41,662 nt of DNA from Azovibrio restrictus (GTDB lineage: Bacteria; Bacteroidota; Bacteroidia; Chitinophagales; Chitinophagaceae), in NCBI GenBank assembly GCA_029255605.1, contig JANLJF010000073.1, forward strand, positions 1 through 41,662, in the 5' to 3' direction. Shown in pieces: positions 25,321-33,011 of this stretch. The position numbers and the translations under genes were made by a program. The notes under the pieces were generated by a model. The model had not been told where the DNA came from, did no database searches, and was given only the letters and a program-made list of their open reading frames with translations. Every line of letters starts with the position of its first letter. Position 1 is the first letter of the stretch.

Positions 25321-25328
25321 CAAATATA
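25321..25328 (-). promoter_or_regulatory. -7 promoter element TATATTTG for the GH3 fusion gene
   Basis: A perfect TAnnTTTG on the minus strand ends five bases before the ATG, the same near-leaderless spacing as at 17339-17346. Confidence 0.55.
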
Positions 25329-25433
25329 GCCCTATTGTTTTGCTTGCCTACCCTTTACAGTAGCATTTTTAACAGTCTAATCCATAACACAATACTTGTC
25401 ATATATCCGCCTCATTTTGCACCTGCTAAAGCT

Positions 25434-25441
25434 TACCTTTG
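25434..25441 (+). promoter_or_regulatory. -7 promoter element TACCTTTG for mutL
   Basis: A perfect TAnnTTTG lies 19 bases before the GTG start of mutL. With 25321-25328 it forms a divergent promoter pair in a 145-base gap. Confidence 0.6.
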
Positions 25442-25460
25442 CGGAAATTGAAAGTGCAGC

Positions 25461-27332
25461 GTGCCGGACGTAATACAACTTTTATCAGACCATATAGCCA
25501 ACCAGATAGCAGCAGGAGAGGTGATACAACGCCCCGCCTCTGCCGTGAAAGAATTATTGGAGAATGCCATAGATGCAGGTGCTACGGATATACAACTGGT
25601 AATAAAAGATGCCGGCAAGGAACTGCTGCAAGTGGTAGATAACGGCAAGGGCATGACCCCTACCGATGCCCGCATGAGCTTTGAGCGCCATGCTACCAGT
25701 AAGATACGCGATATCAACGACCTGTTTTCCATTCGCACCATGGGCTTTCGTGGAGAGGCACTGGCATCTGTAGCGGCGGTGGCGCAGGTAGAAATGAAAA
25801 CCCGCCAGCACGATAACGAAGTAGGCAGCCGGTTGGTGATAGAAGCTACGGAAGTGAAGACACAGGAACCCTGTGCTACGGCACCGGGTACCAACATCAT
25901 GGTGAAGAACCTGTTTTACAATGTGCCCGCCCGCAGGCATTTCTTAAAAAGTAATACCACCGAGTTTCGCCATATAGTAGATGAATTTACCCGCATAGCA
26001 CTGGCGCATCCGCAGATAGCCTTTAAGCTATGGCACAATGGTGCGGAGCAGTTTCATCTGGAAGCAGGCAACCTAAAAACGCGCATCAAAGGCCTGCTGG
26101 GCAATTCATACGAGAAGAACCTGGTGCCGGTAGAAGAAAAGACCGATATGCTGAATATATCGGGCTTCATAGGCAAGCCGGAAGCGGCAACCCGTACACG
26201 TGGTATGCAGTTCTTCTTCATCAACAACCGTTTTATACGCAATGCCTACCTGCACCATGCACTGGTACAGGCATACGAGGGATTGATAGAAAAAGAATCT
26301 TTCCCTTTCTATGTACTATTCCTGGAAGTAGACCCGGCGCGTGTGGATGTGAATGTGCACCCCACCAAGCAGGAAGTGAAATTTGAAGATGACCGGATGA
26401 TGTATGCTTACCTGAATGCTGCCGTGAAGCATGCATTGGCAAAATATAACATCGCCCCATCGCTCGATTTTACGCTGAGCCCGGAAATACAGCAGCTATC
26501 CAGCATACAACTGCCTACTACGGAAAAACAGAAGGCGGACACAGAAAAGGGTTACCTCTACAATTCTTTCAGCAATAAAAACCAGGCGCATTTTATAGAA
26601 AAGAAAGATGCCCTGAAGCAATGGAAGGACCTGTATGAAATAGCCAATACGGTAACACCATCGCAAGAGAATACGGAAAACCTGATACCCGCACATGAAG
26701 TGCCGCACAGCCACTATGCACAAACCGGCAACCTGCATGGCACCAATGATAAAGCACCCGCCGGCAATAGTGGCAACAGCATTATATCTGTACAGGGTGC
26801 TATGCTGGTGACGACCGTAAAATCGGGGTTGATGCTGGTGCATATACGCCGCGCGCAGGAACGCATCTGGTACGAACGCCTGCTGGGCGAGTGGAACAAT
26901 GGCAACACGCCATCTCAGCAATTGCTGTTCCCCATATCGTATGAACTGGCACCGCAGGATGCTATTTTATTAAATGATGCCCTGGCCGATCTGGCACGTA
27001 TTGGTTTCGATATATCGCCCTTCGGGCAGAATACCTTTGTAGTGCAGGGTGTGCCCACCGGGCTGCCTGCCGGTGAGGAGAAAAATGTGCTGGACGAAGT
27101 GGTAGACCAACTGAAACATGAAGCACCCGATGCCGTAGCCCGCCGCACCGATATGCTGCTGGCTAATATGGCCCGCCGCCTGTCGCGCAATACTGATGCC
27201 ATACAGCATACAGAAGGGCAGCAAGCGCTGATAGACGAGCTTTTTGCCTGCTCACAACCCGAATATACCCCCGATGGTAAGAAGGTATTTACCATGATAA
27301 AGCGCGAGGCGCTGGAGGGGATGTTGGGGTAA
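25461..27332 (+). CDS. mutL: DNA mismatch repair protein MutL
   Basis: The start is GTG: the family's first residues (PDVIQLLSDHIANQIAAGEV) follow at once and no upstream ATG is in frame. The 623-residue protein has the GHKL ATPase motifs: KELLENAIDAGAT (E31, N35), DNGKGM (60-65), RHATSKI and GFRGEAL (95-101). The transducer region RVDVNVHPTKQEVKF follows. The C-terminal dimerisation domain (about 435-623) lacks the endonuclease motif DQHAxxExxxxE; the aligned stretch reads HIRRAQERIWYE. The usual CPHGRP-like metal site reads TPDGKK. MutL links MutS mismatch recognition to strand removal; this copy looks nuclease-dead. mutS is not in the window. The PaaE-like gene follows after 62 bases with its own -7 element. 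Confidence 0.94.
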   Translation: MPDVIQLLSDHIANQIAAGEVIQRPASAVKELLENAIDAGATDIQLVIKDAGKELLQVVDNGKGMTPTDARMSFERHATSKIRDINDLFSIRTMGFRGEALASVAAVAQVEMKTRQHDNEVGSRLVIEATEVKTQEPCATAPGTNIMVKNLFYNVPARRHFLKSNTTEFRHIVDEFTRIALAHPQIAFKLWHNGAEQFHLEAGNLKTRIKGLLGNSYEKNLVPVEEKTDMLNISGFIGKPEAATRTRGMQFFFINNRFIRNAYLHHALVQAYEGLIEKESFPFYVLFLEVDPARVDVNVHPTKQEVKFEDDRMMYAYLNAAVKHALAKYNIAPSLDFTLSPEIQQLSSIQLPTTEKQKADTEKGYLYNSFSNKNQAHFIEKKDALKQWKDLYEIANTVTPSQENTENLIPAHEVPHSHYAQTGNLHGTNDKAPAGNSGNSIISVQGAMLVTTVKSGLMLVHIRRAQERIWYERLLGEWNNGNTPSQQLLFPISYELAPQDAILLNDALADLARIGFDISPFGQNTFVVQGVPTGLPAGEEKNVLDEVVDQLKHEAPDAVARRTDMLLANMARRLSRNTDAIQHTEGQQALIDELFACSQPEYTPDGKKVFTMIKREALEGMLG

Positions 27333-27360
27333 AATCATCTTTCTGACAGGTATTTTTAGC

Positions 27361-27368
27361 TATTTTTG
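27361..27368 (+). promoter_or_regulatory. -7 promoter element TATTTTTG for the PaaE-like gene
   Basis: A perfect TAnnTTTG lies 26 bases before the ATG at 27395. Confidence 0.55.
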
Positions 27369-27394
27369 CCAGCGCTTAAAGCGTTGTTATAAAG

Positions 27395-28483
27395 ATGTCA
27401 GCACTAAAGTTCTACGAATTAAAAGTAAAAGAAGTACGACCTGAAACGGCCGATTGCGTATCTGTAGCACTCGAAGTGCCTGAAAATCTGAAAGAAACCT
27501 TTGCCTTTGCAGCGGGCCAGTACCTTACTTTCCGCACACAACTGGATGGTGCAGAAGTGCGCCGTTCTTACTCCATATGTGTAAGCCCGAATGATGGTGA
27601 GCTACGTGTAGCGGTAAAAAAGGTAGAGGACGGGAAATTTTCTACCCATGCTAATACCGTGTTGAAGGCCGGCGATGTGCTGGAAGTGATGCCGCCGATG
27701 GGTAAATTTTCTCCCAAAAGTGCAGCGAAGCCCAATAAACAATATCTGGCCATTGTAGCAGGTAGTGGTATTACCCCGGTGATGAGCATCATGAAAACGG
27801 TGCTGGACAATGAACCGGATAGCCATTTTACCCTTATATATGGCAACCGCAGCCGCCAGACCATCATATTCCGCGAAGCCATAGAAGCCCTGAAGAATAC
27901 ATACATGCAGCGCCTGCGGGTGTACCATATACTGAGCCGCGAGCAGATGGATATTCCCCTGTTCAATGGCCGTATAGATGCAGAAAAATGTGCTGCTTTT
28001 TGCGATTCGCTGATAAATATCAATACGATAGATGAGGCATTCATCTGCGGGCCGGAGGATATGATATTAGCCGTGCGCCAGCAGTTGGTGGATATGGGTA
28101 TGCCTTTGGAGAGTGTGCATATAGAACTCTTCACATCGCCCGACCAGCCGAAAGCAGCGCGTGAAAAATGGGCTGCCGCACATGCCCATGATACATCAGC
28201 CATGAGCAAAGTATCCATCACGTTGGATGGTGCTACGTTTGATATGAACCTGGCTTATGGCGGCGATAATATACTGGATGCTGCACTGAAGCATGGTGCC
28301 GACCTGCCCTACGCATGCAAAGGTGGTGTTTGCAGTACCTGTCGTGCTAAGCTGGTAGAAGGTGCAGTGGATATGGAAGTGAATTATGCGCTGGAAAAAG
28401 ATGAAATAGAGAAGGGCTTTATACTTACCTGCCAGTCGCACCCTAAAACAGAAAGGGTGGTAGTAGACTTTGATGCCCGCTAG
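27395..28483 (+). CDS. PaaE-like ferredoxin-dependent reductase (FAD, NAD and 2Fe-2S domains)
   Basis: The 362-residue protein has three domains in the PaaE order. A FAD-binding barrel (about 5-105) carries AGQYLTFR and RRSYSICVSP. An NAD(P)-binding domain (about 115-235) carries AGSGITPVMSIMK and CGPEDMI. A C-terminal plant-type 2Fe-2S ferredoxin (about 270-362) has ligands C308, C313, C316 and C346 in CKGGVCSTC and LTCQSHP. PaaE passes electrons from NADPH to the phenylacetyl-CoA epoxidase PaaABC(D). No other paa gene is in the window, so it may serve another oxygenase or desaturase; the fold assignment is firm and the pathway is not. Confidence 0.85.
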   Translation: MSALKFYELKVKEVRPETADCVSVALEVPENLKETFAFAAGQYLTFRTQLDGAEVRRSYSICVSPNDGELRVAVKKVEDGKFSTHANTVLKAGDVLEVMPPMGKFSPKSAAKPNKQYLAIVAGSGITPVMSIMKTVLDNEPDSHFTLIYGNRSRQTIIFREAIEALKNTYMQRLRVYHILSREQMDIPLFNGRIDAEKCAAFCDSLININTIDEAFICGPEDMILAVRQQLVDMGMPLESVHIELFTSPDQPKAAREKWAAAHAHDTSAMSKVSITLDGATFDMNLAYGGDNILDAALKHGADLPYACKGGVCSTCRAKLVEGAVDMEVNYALEKDEIEKGFILTCQSHPKTERVVVDFDAR

Positions 28484-28491
28484 ACATAACG

Positions 28492-28521
28492 AGGCGGCTG
28501 CCCCGTAAGAAACAGCCGCCT
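28492..28521. terminator. Hairpin between the convergent PaaE-like and small secreted protein genes
   Basis: A 9-bp perfect stem (AGGCGGCTG / CAGCCGCCT) with a 12-base loop occupies the gap. T-runs are poor on both sides, so termination strength is uncertain. Confidence 0.55.
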
Positions 28522-28542
28522 ATCTAAAACACACACATCTTA

Positions 28543-28977
28543 TTATTTTTTGTCTGAATTACCGCCATCACTTGGTGGGCGTTGTACGCTGCCATCCAGG
28601 TAATTCAGGTTACGTTGTTTGTTTTTTTGCACTCCGTCATTAACCATGCTTTCTTCCCCTAAGTATGGCGCCTGAGGGTCATCGTAAGAGACAAGGAACC
28701 GTGGGTTACGTTTCACACTGGTAGCCAATTGTATAGGTACAGGTGCAGGTTTAGGCGCTACGTATGTATAGCTATCCATCCTACGCAAACCATCAATGGT
28801 TTTTTGGTTTTTATCTTTGGTCATTTTCGTAATTACTACCGAAGGTGTATTTTCATCGCAGGTAGCATATTTATCATCTATACGGCATACTTTAAAATTC
28901 TGGTCGAACTTACTTTGAGCCGCTGCGCCGAAATGCATCATCCCGATCATTACAAGCGCTGAAAACATCATTTTCAT
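28543..28977 (-). CDS. Small secreted protein of unknown function
   Basis: The 144-residue product has a signal peptide (MKMMFSALVMIGMMHFGAAA, cut before Q21). The mature part has two Cys (near residues 31 and 40, in KVCRIDDKYATCDEN), which could form a disulfide. A Pro-rich stretch (YVAPKPAPVPIQL) follows, and the C-terminus is polar and disordered (GGNSDKK). I recognise no family. It is transcribed alone, convergent with the PaaE-like gene, and may be periplasmic or released. Confidence 0.65.
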   Translation of the reverse strand: MKMMFSALVMIGMMHFGAAAQSKFDQNFKVCRIDDKYATCDENTPSVVITKMTKDKNQKTIDGLRRMDSYTYVAPKPAPVPIQLATSVKRNPRFLVSYDDPQAPYLGEESMVNDGVQKNKQRNLNYLDGSVQRPPSDGGNSDKK

Positions 28978-29220
28978 ATATATCGGTTTTAATAGTTTTA
29001 CAAAATCATTGTTCTGCCTATGTATTTTAAAAACTGTTCCAAGCGCCTTGCCCTGTCTGATAAGGCCATACTAATATATGTGTAAGTCAATTGATTGTCT
29101 TTCAGAAGATTATAATCTGTTAAAGAAAATATAAGGATATAGAAACCCTTATTTTTTGGGGAATTAATTTCCACACTACACATATTACCTTAATTGATTA
29201 GGGCATAGCATGGAAATGAG

Positions 29221-29228
29221 TATTTTTG
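29221..29228 (+). promoter_or_regulatory. -7 promoter element TATTTTTG for the NifU-like gene
   Basis: A perfect TAnnTTTG lies 18 bases before the ATG at 29247. It overlaps an in-frame TTG at 29226, arguing that this TTG is not the start. A TTG at 29194-29196 could be the -33 box, though the spacing (24 bases) is long. Confidence 0.6.
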
Positions 29229-29246
29229 TACAAAATTGATCATACC

Positions 29247-29837
29247 ATGTTGAAGACAGGAAATACTATCGTGAGTATTTATACGGAGATGACCCCTAAC
29301 CCCGAAACGATGAAGTTTGTGGCCAATAAATTGTTGTATCCCGGCAAGAGCATTGATTTTCCTGAGGAAGCAAGTGCCACACCATCACCTTTAGCAAAAG
29401 AATTATTCGGTTTCCCTTTTATACGCAGTGTGTTTATTGCCAGCAACTTTGTAACGCTGACCAAAACACCTGAAACGCAATGGGAAGAAGTAATACCTAC
29501 CATACGCGAGTTTTTGAAGCAATACCTGGAAGAAGGTAAAGCGGTGGTGAATGATGAACTGGTAGTGAAAAAAGTAGAAGCCAATACCATAAACGAAGAC
29601 GATACGGATGTGGTAAAACGCATAAAGGAACTGCTGGAAAACTACGTGAAACCGGCGGTGGAAATGGATGGTGGCGCCATTAGCTACAAAGGCTATGATA
29701 ATGGTGTGGTGAAGCTGATGATGCAGGGTTCGTGCTCAGGCTGCCCATCATCTATGATAACACTGAAAGCGGGTATTGAAGGTATGATGAAGCGCATGAT
29801 ACCGGAAGTGAAGGAAGTAGTAGCAGAAGCAGAATAA
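29247..29837 (+). CDS. NifU/Nfu-type iron-sulfur cluster carrier protein
   Basis: The ATG at 29247 gives 196 residues; an in-frame TTG 21 bases upstream lies within the promoter and is rejected. The N-terminal Nfu domain (about 10-95) includes YTEMTPNPETMKFVANK and LFGFPFIRSVFIASNFVTLTK. The C-terminal NifU domain (about 118-190) includes VKPAVEMDGGAI and the cluster-binding CxxC in GSCSGCPSS (C163, C166). Nfu proteins receive Fe-S clusters from scaffolds such as SufBCD and deliver them to target enzymes; MqnC and the 2Fe-2S protein encoded here are possible but unproven clients. It is transcribed singly and closed by a strong hairpin. Confidence 0.9.
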   Translation: MLKTGNTIVSIYTEMTPNPETMKFVANKLLYPGKSIDFPEEASATPSPLAKELFGFPFIRSVFIASNFVTLTKTPETQWEEVIPTIREFLKQYLEEGKAVVNDELVVKKVEANTINEDDTDVVKRIKELLENYVKPAVEMDGGAISYKGYDNGVVKLMMQGSCSGCPSSMITLKAGIEGMMKRMIPEVKEVVAEAE

Positions 29838-29869
29838 AGCATAAGTTAATTTTTAGTACGATTATATAG

Positions 29870-29895
29870 CAGCTCCGCATGTGCGGGGCTGTTTT
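29870..29895 (+). terminator. Intrinsic terminator after the NifU-like gene
   Basis: A 10-bp stem with one G-T pair (CAGCTCCGCA / TGCGGGGCTG) and a two-base loop is followed by TTTT. Outer ATTATATA and TATATAAT arms lengthen the dyad. Confidence 0.85.
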
Positions 29896-29952
29896 GTTAT
29901 ATAATCGGGTGAATTATAGTATTTTTAGCACATCTCTCGACAGATAGCACAC

Positions 29953-31038
29953 ATGAGCAATCAGAATAATTATGTGGCCATAATGGCCGGTGGTATCGGC
30001 AGCCGTTTCTGGCCTGTTAGCCGTACAGGATATCCTAAACAGTTTATAGACATACTGGGCACCGGCAGGTCGCTGATACAATGGACCTATCAACGCTTTA
30101 AGCACATATGTCCGCAGGAAAATATCTACTTCATCACCAACCAGCAATATATACAAACGCTGAAGGAACAGATACCTGAACTGAATGATGCCAACATCAT
30201 CAGCGAGCCATCGCGCAAAAATACAGCACCCTGCGCTGCTTATTTTGCGCACAAAATGATGTCGCTTAATCCTGATGCCAACATCATCATGTCGCCCGCC
30301 GACCACCTGATAATGGATGAGCGTGCTTTTGAACGCACGGCACTGGATGCACTCAACTTCGTATCCACCCACGATGCACTGCTAACACTGGGCATCAAGC
30401 CCACACGCCCCGATACCGGCTACGGATATATACAGTACGATGTAGAAGAAGAGCTGGATATGGTGTACCGTGTGAAAACATTTACCGAAAAACCGTCATT
30501 GGAACTGGCACGTACTTTCCTTAAAAGTGGTGACTTCCTTTGGAACTCAGGCATCTTTGTATGGAATGTAAAAACCATCATGGAAGCACTGGATAAATAC
30601 CTGCCTGAAATGCATGAAGTATTTACCATGGCCAAGAATGTATACAATACACCTAAAGAAGCCGAAGTTATCAGCAATTTGTATTCGCAGTGTACCAATA
30701 TATCTATAGACTATGGCATTATGGAAAAGGCCAAGAATGTATTTGTGATACCTTCTTACTTTGGCTGGTGCGACCTGGGTACATGGGAAAGCGCCTATGA
30801 GAATTCTGAAAAGGACTACCTGGGCAATGCGGTATATGGAGATAACGTGATGGTGATTGATGCCAGTGAGTGCATGATAAAAGTGCCGAATGAAAAGCTA
30901 TTGGTAGTGCAGGGGCTGGAGCAGTTTATTGTGATAGATACCCCCGATGTGTTGCTGATATGTGAACGCAACCGCGAGCAGCAGATAAAAGAATACGTGG
31001 CGGAAGTGAAACGTAACAAAGGCGAAAAATTCCTGTAA
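29953..31038 (+). CDS. manC: Mannose-1-phosphate guanylyltransferase
   Basis: The 361-residue protein is a short-form GDP-mannose pyrophosphorylase without the C-terminal mannose-6-phosphate isomerase domain found in longer bifunctional enzymes. It begins with the nucleotide-binding signature IMAGGIGSRFWPVSRTGYPKQF. SPADHLI, TRPDTGYGYIQ, FTEKPSLELARTF and LWNSGIFVWNV follow in the expected order. The enzyme makes GDP-mannose from mannose 1-phosphate and GTP for polysaccharide, glycoprotein or GDP-fucose synthesis. The aminotransferase gene starts four bases after the stop, so the two are probably co-transcribed although metabolically unrelated. TATTTTTA, a near -7 box, lies upstream. Confidence 0.92.
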   Translation: MSNQNNYVAIMAGGIGSRFWPVSRTGYPKQFIDILGTGRSLIQWTYQRFKHICPQENIYFITNQQYIQTLKEQIPELNDANIISEPSRKNTAPCAAYFAHKMMSLNPDANIIMSPADHLIMDERAFERTALDALNFVSTHDALLTLGIKPTRPDTGYGYIQYDVEEELDMVYRVKTFTEKPSLELARTFLKSGDFLWNSGIFVWNVKTIMEALDKYLPEMHEVFTMAKNVYNTPKEAEVISNLYSQCTNISIDYGIMEKAKNVFVIPSYFGWCDLGTWESAYENSEKDYLGNAVYGDNVMVIDASECMIKVPNEKLLVVQGLEQFIVIDTPDVLLICERNREQQIKEYVAEVKRNKGEKFL

Positions 31039-31042
31039 CGAT

Positions 31043-32197
31043 ATGTTGCTGCCTCATAAACACACTGCAGAAGGGACGACCATTTTTACCGTGATGAGCG
31101 GGTTGGCTCAACAGCATAATGCCATCAACCTGTCTCAGGGGTTTCCTGATTTTGCTATTGATGAACGCTTATCGCAATCGCTGCATGAGGCAGCACTAAA
31201 AGGCTTTAACCAGTATGCACCCATGCCGGGGCTGCCGCAACTGAGACAAGCCATAGTAGCCGATTTTAAGAAACGTTACGGCCTGCATATAGATGCGGAT
31301 ACGGAACTGACCATAACACCCGGCGCTACCTATGCTATTTATACTGCCTTTACTACCATACTGGAGCCCGGCGATGAAGTGATAGTACTGGAGCCGGCGT
31401 ATGATAGCTACATACCCAATATAGAAACCAATGGCGCCAAGGCTATCACCATATCATTGCAAGCACCCGGCTTTACAGTAGATTGGGAGCGTGTGGAGCA
31501 AGCCATCAACCTGCGTACCAAAGCCATCATTGTTAATACCCCGCATAATCCTACGGGTGCTATCTGGAGCAAGGAAGACTGGGATATGCTGGCATCGCTG
31601 GTAAGAGATACCAATATCATTATCCTTTCAGACGAGGTGTATGAGCAACTGGTGTATGATGGCAAGCAGCATTATAGTGTATTGCAACATGAAGAATTAA
31701 GGCATCGCAGTTTTGTACTCTATTCATCCGGAAAAGTGTTTCACAACACCGGCTGGAAAATAGGTTACTGCATAGCGCCACCTGCATTTACAACTGCTTT
31801 CAGGCGCATACACCAGTTTCTGTGCTTTTCGGTAAATACACCGGCACAGTATGCGCTGGCACAATACCTGTCGCTACCCGACCTACCGGCAGTGGTAGAT
31901 ATGATGCAACAAAAGCGTGACTACTTTTTAGAACTGCTATCGCAAACGCCATTTACCATACACCGGCCTGCGGCTGGCAGCTATTTCCAAACGGCCAGCT
32001 ATGCCCACATCAGCCATATGCCCGATACGGAATTTGCCCAGTGGCTAACCCGTGAACATGGTGTGGCTACCATTCCCATCAGTGCTTTTTATCGCCACAA
32101 AAAAGATGATAAACTGGTACGTTTTTGTTTTGCCAAAAAAGAAGAAACGATAGTGCAGGCTATAGAGCGATTGGCGAAGCTGAATGTTATGGTTTGA
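31043..32197 (+). CDS. PLP-dependent aminotransferase, methionine transaminase (YbdL)-like
   Basis: The 384-residue protein is a fold-type I, class I/II aminotransferase. It has INLSQGFPDF, ITPGATYAIYTAF, NTPHNPTGA, ILSDEVYEQLVYDG and the PLP lysine in SSGKVFHNTGWKIGY (K231). The SQGFPDF start and the lysine region resemble E. coli YbdL and kynurenine-oxoglutarate transaminases, which act on methionine, aromatic amino acids or kynurenine. The substrate is therefore inferred. It follows manC by four bases, and its last 11 bases overlap the 3' end of the convergent TauE gene. Confidence 0.88.
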   Translation: MLLPHKHTAEGTTIFTVMSGLAQQHNAINLSQGFPDFAIDERLSQSLHEAALKGFNQYAPMPGLPQLRQAIVADFKKRYGLHIDADTELTITPGATYAIYTAFTTILEPGDEVIVLEPAYDSYIPNIETNGAKAITISLQAPGFTVDWERVEQAINLRTKAIIVNTPHNPTGAIWSKEDWDMLASLVRDTNIIILSDEVYEQLVYDGKQHYSVLQHEELRHRSFVLYSSGKVFHNTGWKIGYCIAPPAFTTAFRRIHQFLCFSVNTPAQYALAQYLSLPDLPAVVDMMQQKRDYFLELLSQTPFTIHRPAAGSYFQTASYAHISHMPDTEFAQWLTREHGVATIPISAFYRHKKDDKLVRFCFAKKEETIVQAIERLAKLNVMV

Positions 32198-32948
32198 TAT
32201 AATCGAGCCCCAACTTGGCTATCAGTGCCAATACTACCAGTATAAAGAACAGGCGTATAAAACCACTCCCTTTTTTTAATGCTACATGCGAGCCCACATA
32301 GCTGCCCAGCATATTGGCAATGCCTACCGGTATGGCTATATGCCATATAATAGCACCTTTTATCAGAAAGAATATCAGCGCTGATATATTGGTCACCACA
32401 TTTATGACCTTCGCGTTGGCAGATGCATGCAGGAAATTGTAGCCGAATAAAACCACGAAGGAAAATATCAGGAAGCTGCCTGTGCCGGGGCCTATCAGGC
32501 CATCGTAAAAGCCAATGATGGCACCTGTGCCTATGGCATACAGCAGGTATTGTTTCCGTGTCAGCGATTTATCTATATGATGCAGACCCAGCTCCTTTTT
32601 AAAAACGGTATAGAGTAGTACCAACACCAGCACTATCAAAATAAAAGGCATGAACTGCTCTTTGCGCACATGGCTTACCAGCAGTGCACCACTCAGGGAA
32701 CAGATGAATGCCGCAACGATGGCCGGTGTCAGGTGTCGCCAGTCTATTTCTACTTTTTTGATATAGCGGTAGGCAGATACCGATGTGCCGAAGAAGGAAG
32801 CTGTTTTATTGGTAGCCAATGTTTGCACCAGGCTCAGGTGTGGCTGTAGTACAAAAAAGGCCGGCAATTGCAACAAACCGCCACCACCCACCATAGCATC
32901 TATAAAGCCGGCAAAAAAAGCAAAACAACAAAGCGCCAGTATCAGCAT
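32187..32948 (-). CDS. TauE/SafE (TSUP) family membrane permease
   Basis: The product has about eight hydrophobic segments and the TSUP landmarks GFIDAMVGGGGLLQLPAF near the N-terminus and GFYDGLIGPGTGSFL in the middle. The family exports or imports sulfite, sulfoacetate and other organosulfur anions; the substrate is unknown here. Two starts compete. ATG at 32975 gives 262 residues (MQPFSYFEAML) but lies inside the terminator hairpin of mqnC. ATG at 32948 gives 253 residues (MLILALCCFAFF) and lies beyond it, so I prefer it with limited confidence. The last codons overlap the aminotransferase stop by 11 bases. Confidence 0.85.
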   Translation of the reverse strand: MLILALCCFAFFAGFIDAMVGGGGLLQLPAFFVLQPHLSLVQTLATNKTASFFGTSVSAYRYIKKVEIDWRHLTPAIVAAFICSLSGALLVSHVRKEQFMPFILIVLVLVLLYTVFKKELGLHHIDKSLTRKQYLLYAIGTGAIIGFYDGLIGPGTGSFLIFSFVVLFGYNFLHASANAKVINVVTNISALIFFLIKGAIIWHIAIPVGIANMLGSYVGSHVALKKGSGFIRLFFILVVLALIAKLGLDYIKP

Positions 32949-32954
32949 GGCTTC

Positions 32955-32991
32955 AAAATAAGAAAAGGGCTGCATTATCCGTGCAGCCCTT
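32955..32991 (-). terminator. Intrinsic terminator of mqnC, overlapping a possible TauE start
   Basis: A 10-bp perfect stem (AAGGGCTGCA / TGCAGCCCTT, 32965-32991) has a seven-base loop. On the minus strand it is followed by TTTCTTATTTT. An ATG usable by the TauE gene (32975-32973) sits where loop meets stem. Confidence 0.85.
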
Positions 32992-33011
32992 CGTAAAGTT
33001 TACGTATGTAT

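Noticed and set aside
28998-29183. 61-codon minus-strand frame in the gap before the NifU-like gene
   Set aside because: AT-rich, no recognisable domain and no promoter box; probably chance, though a small protein cannot be fully excluded.
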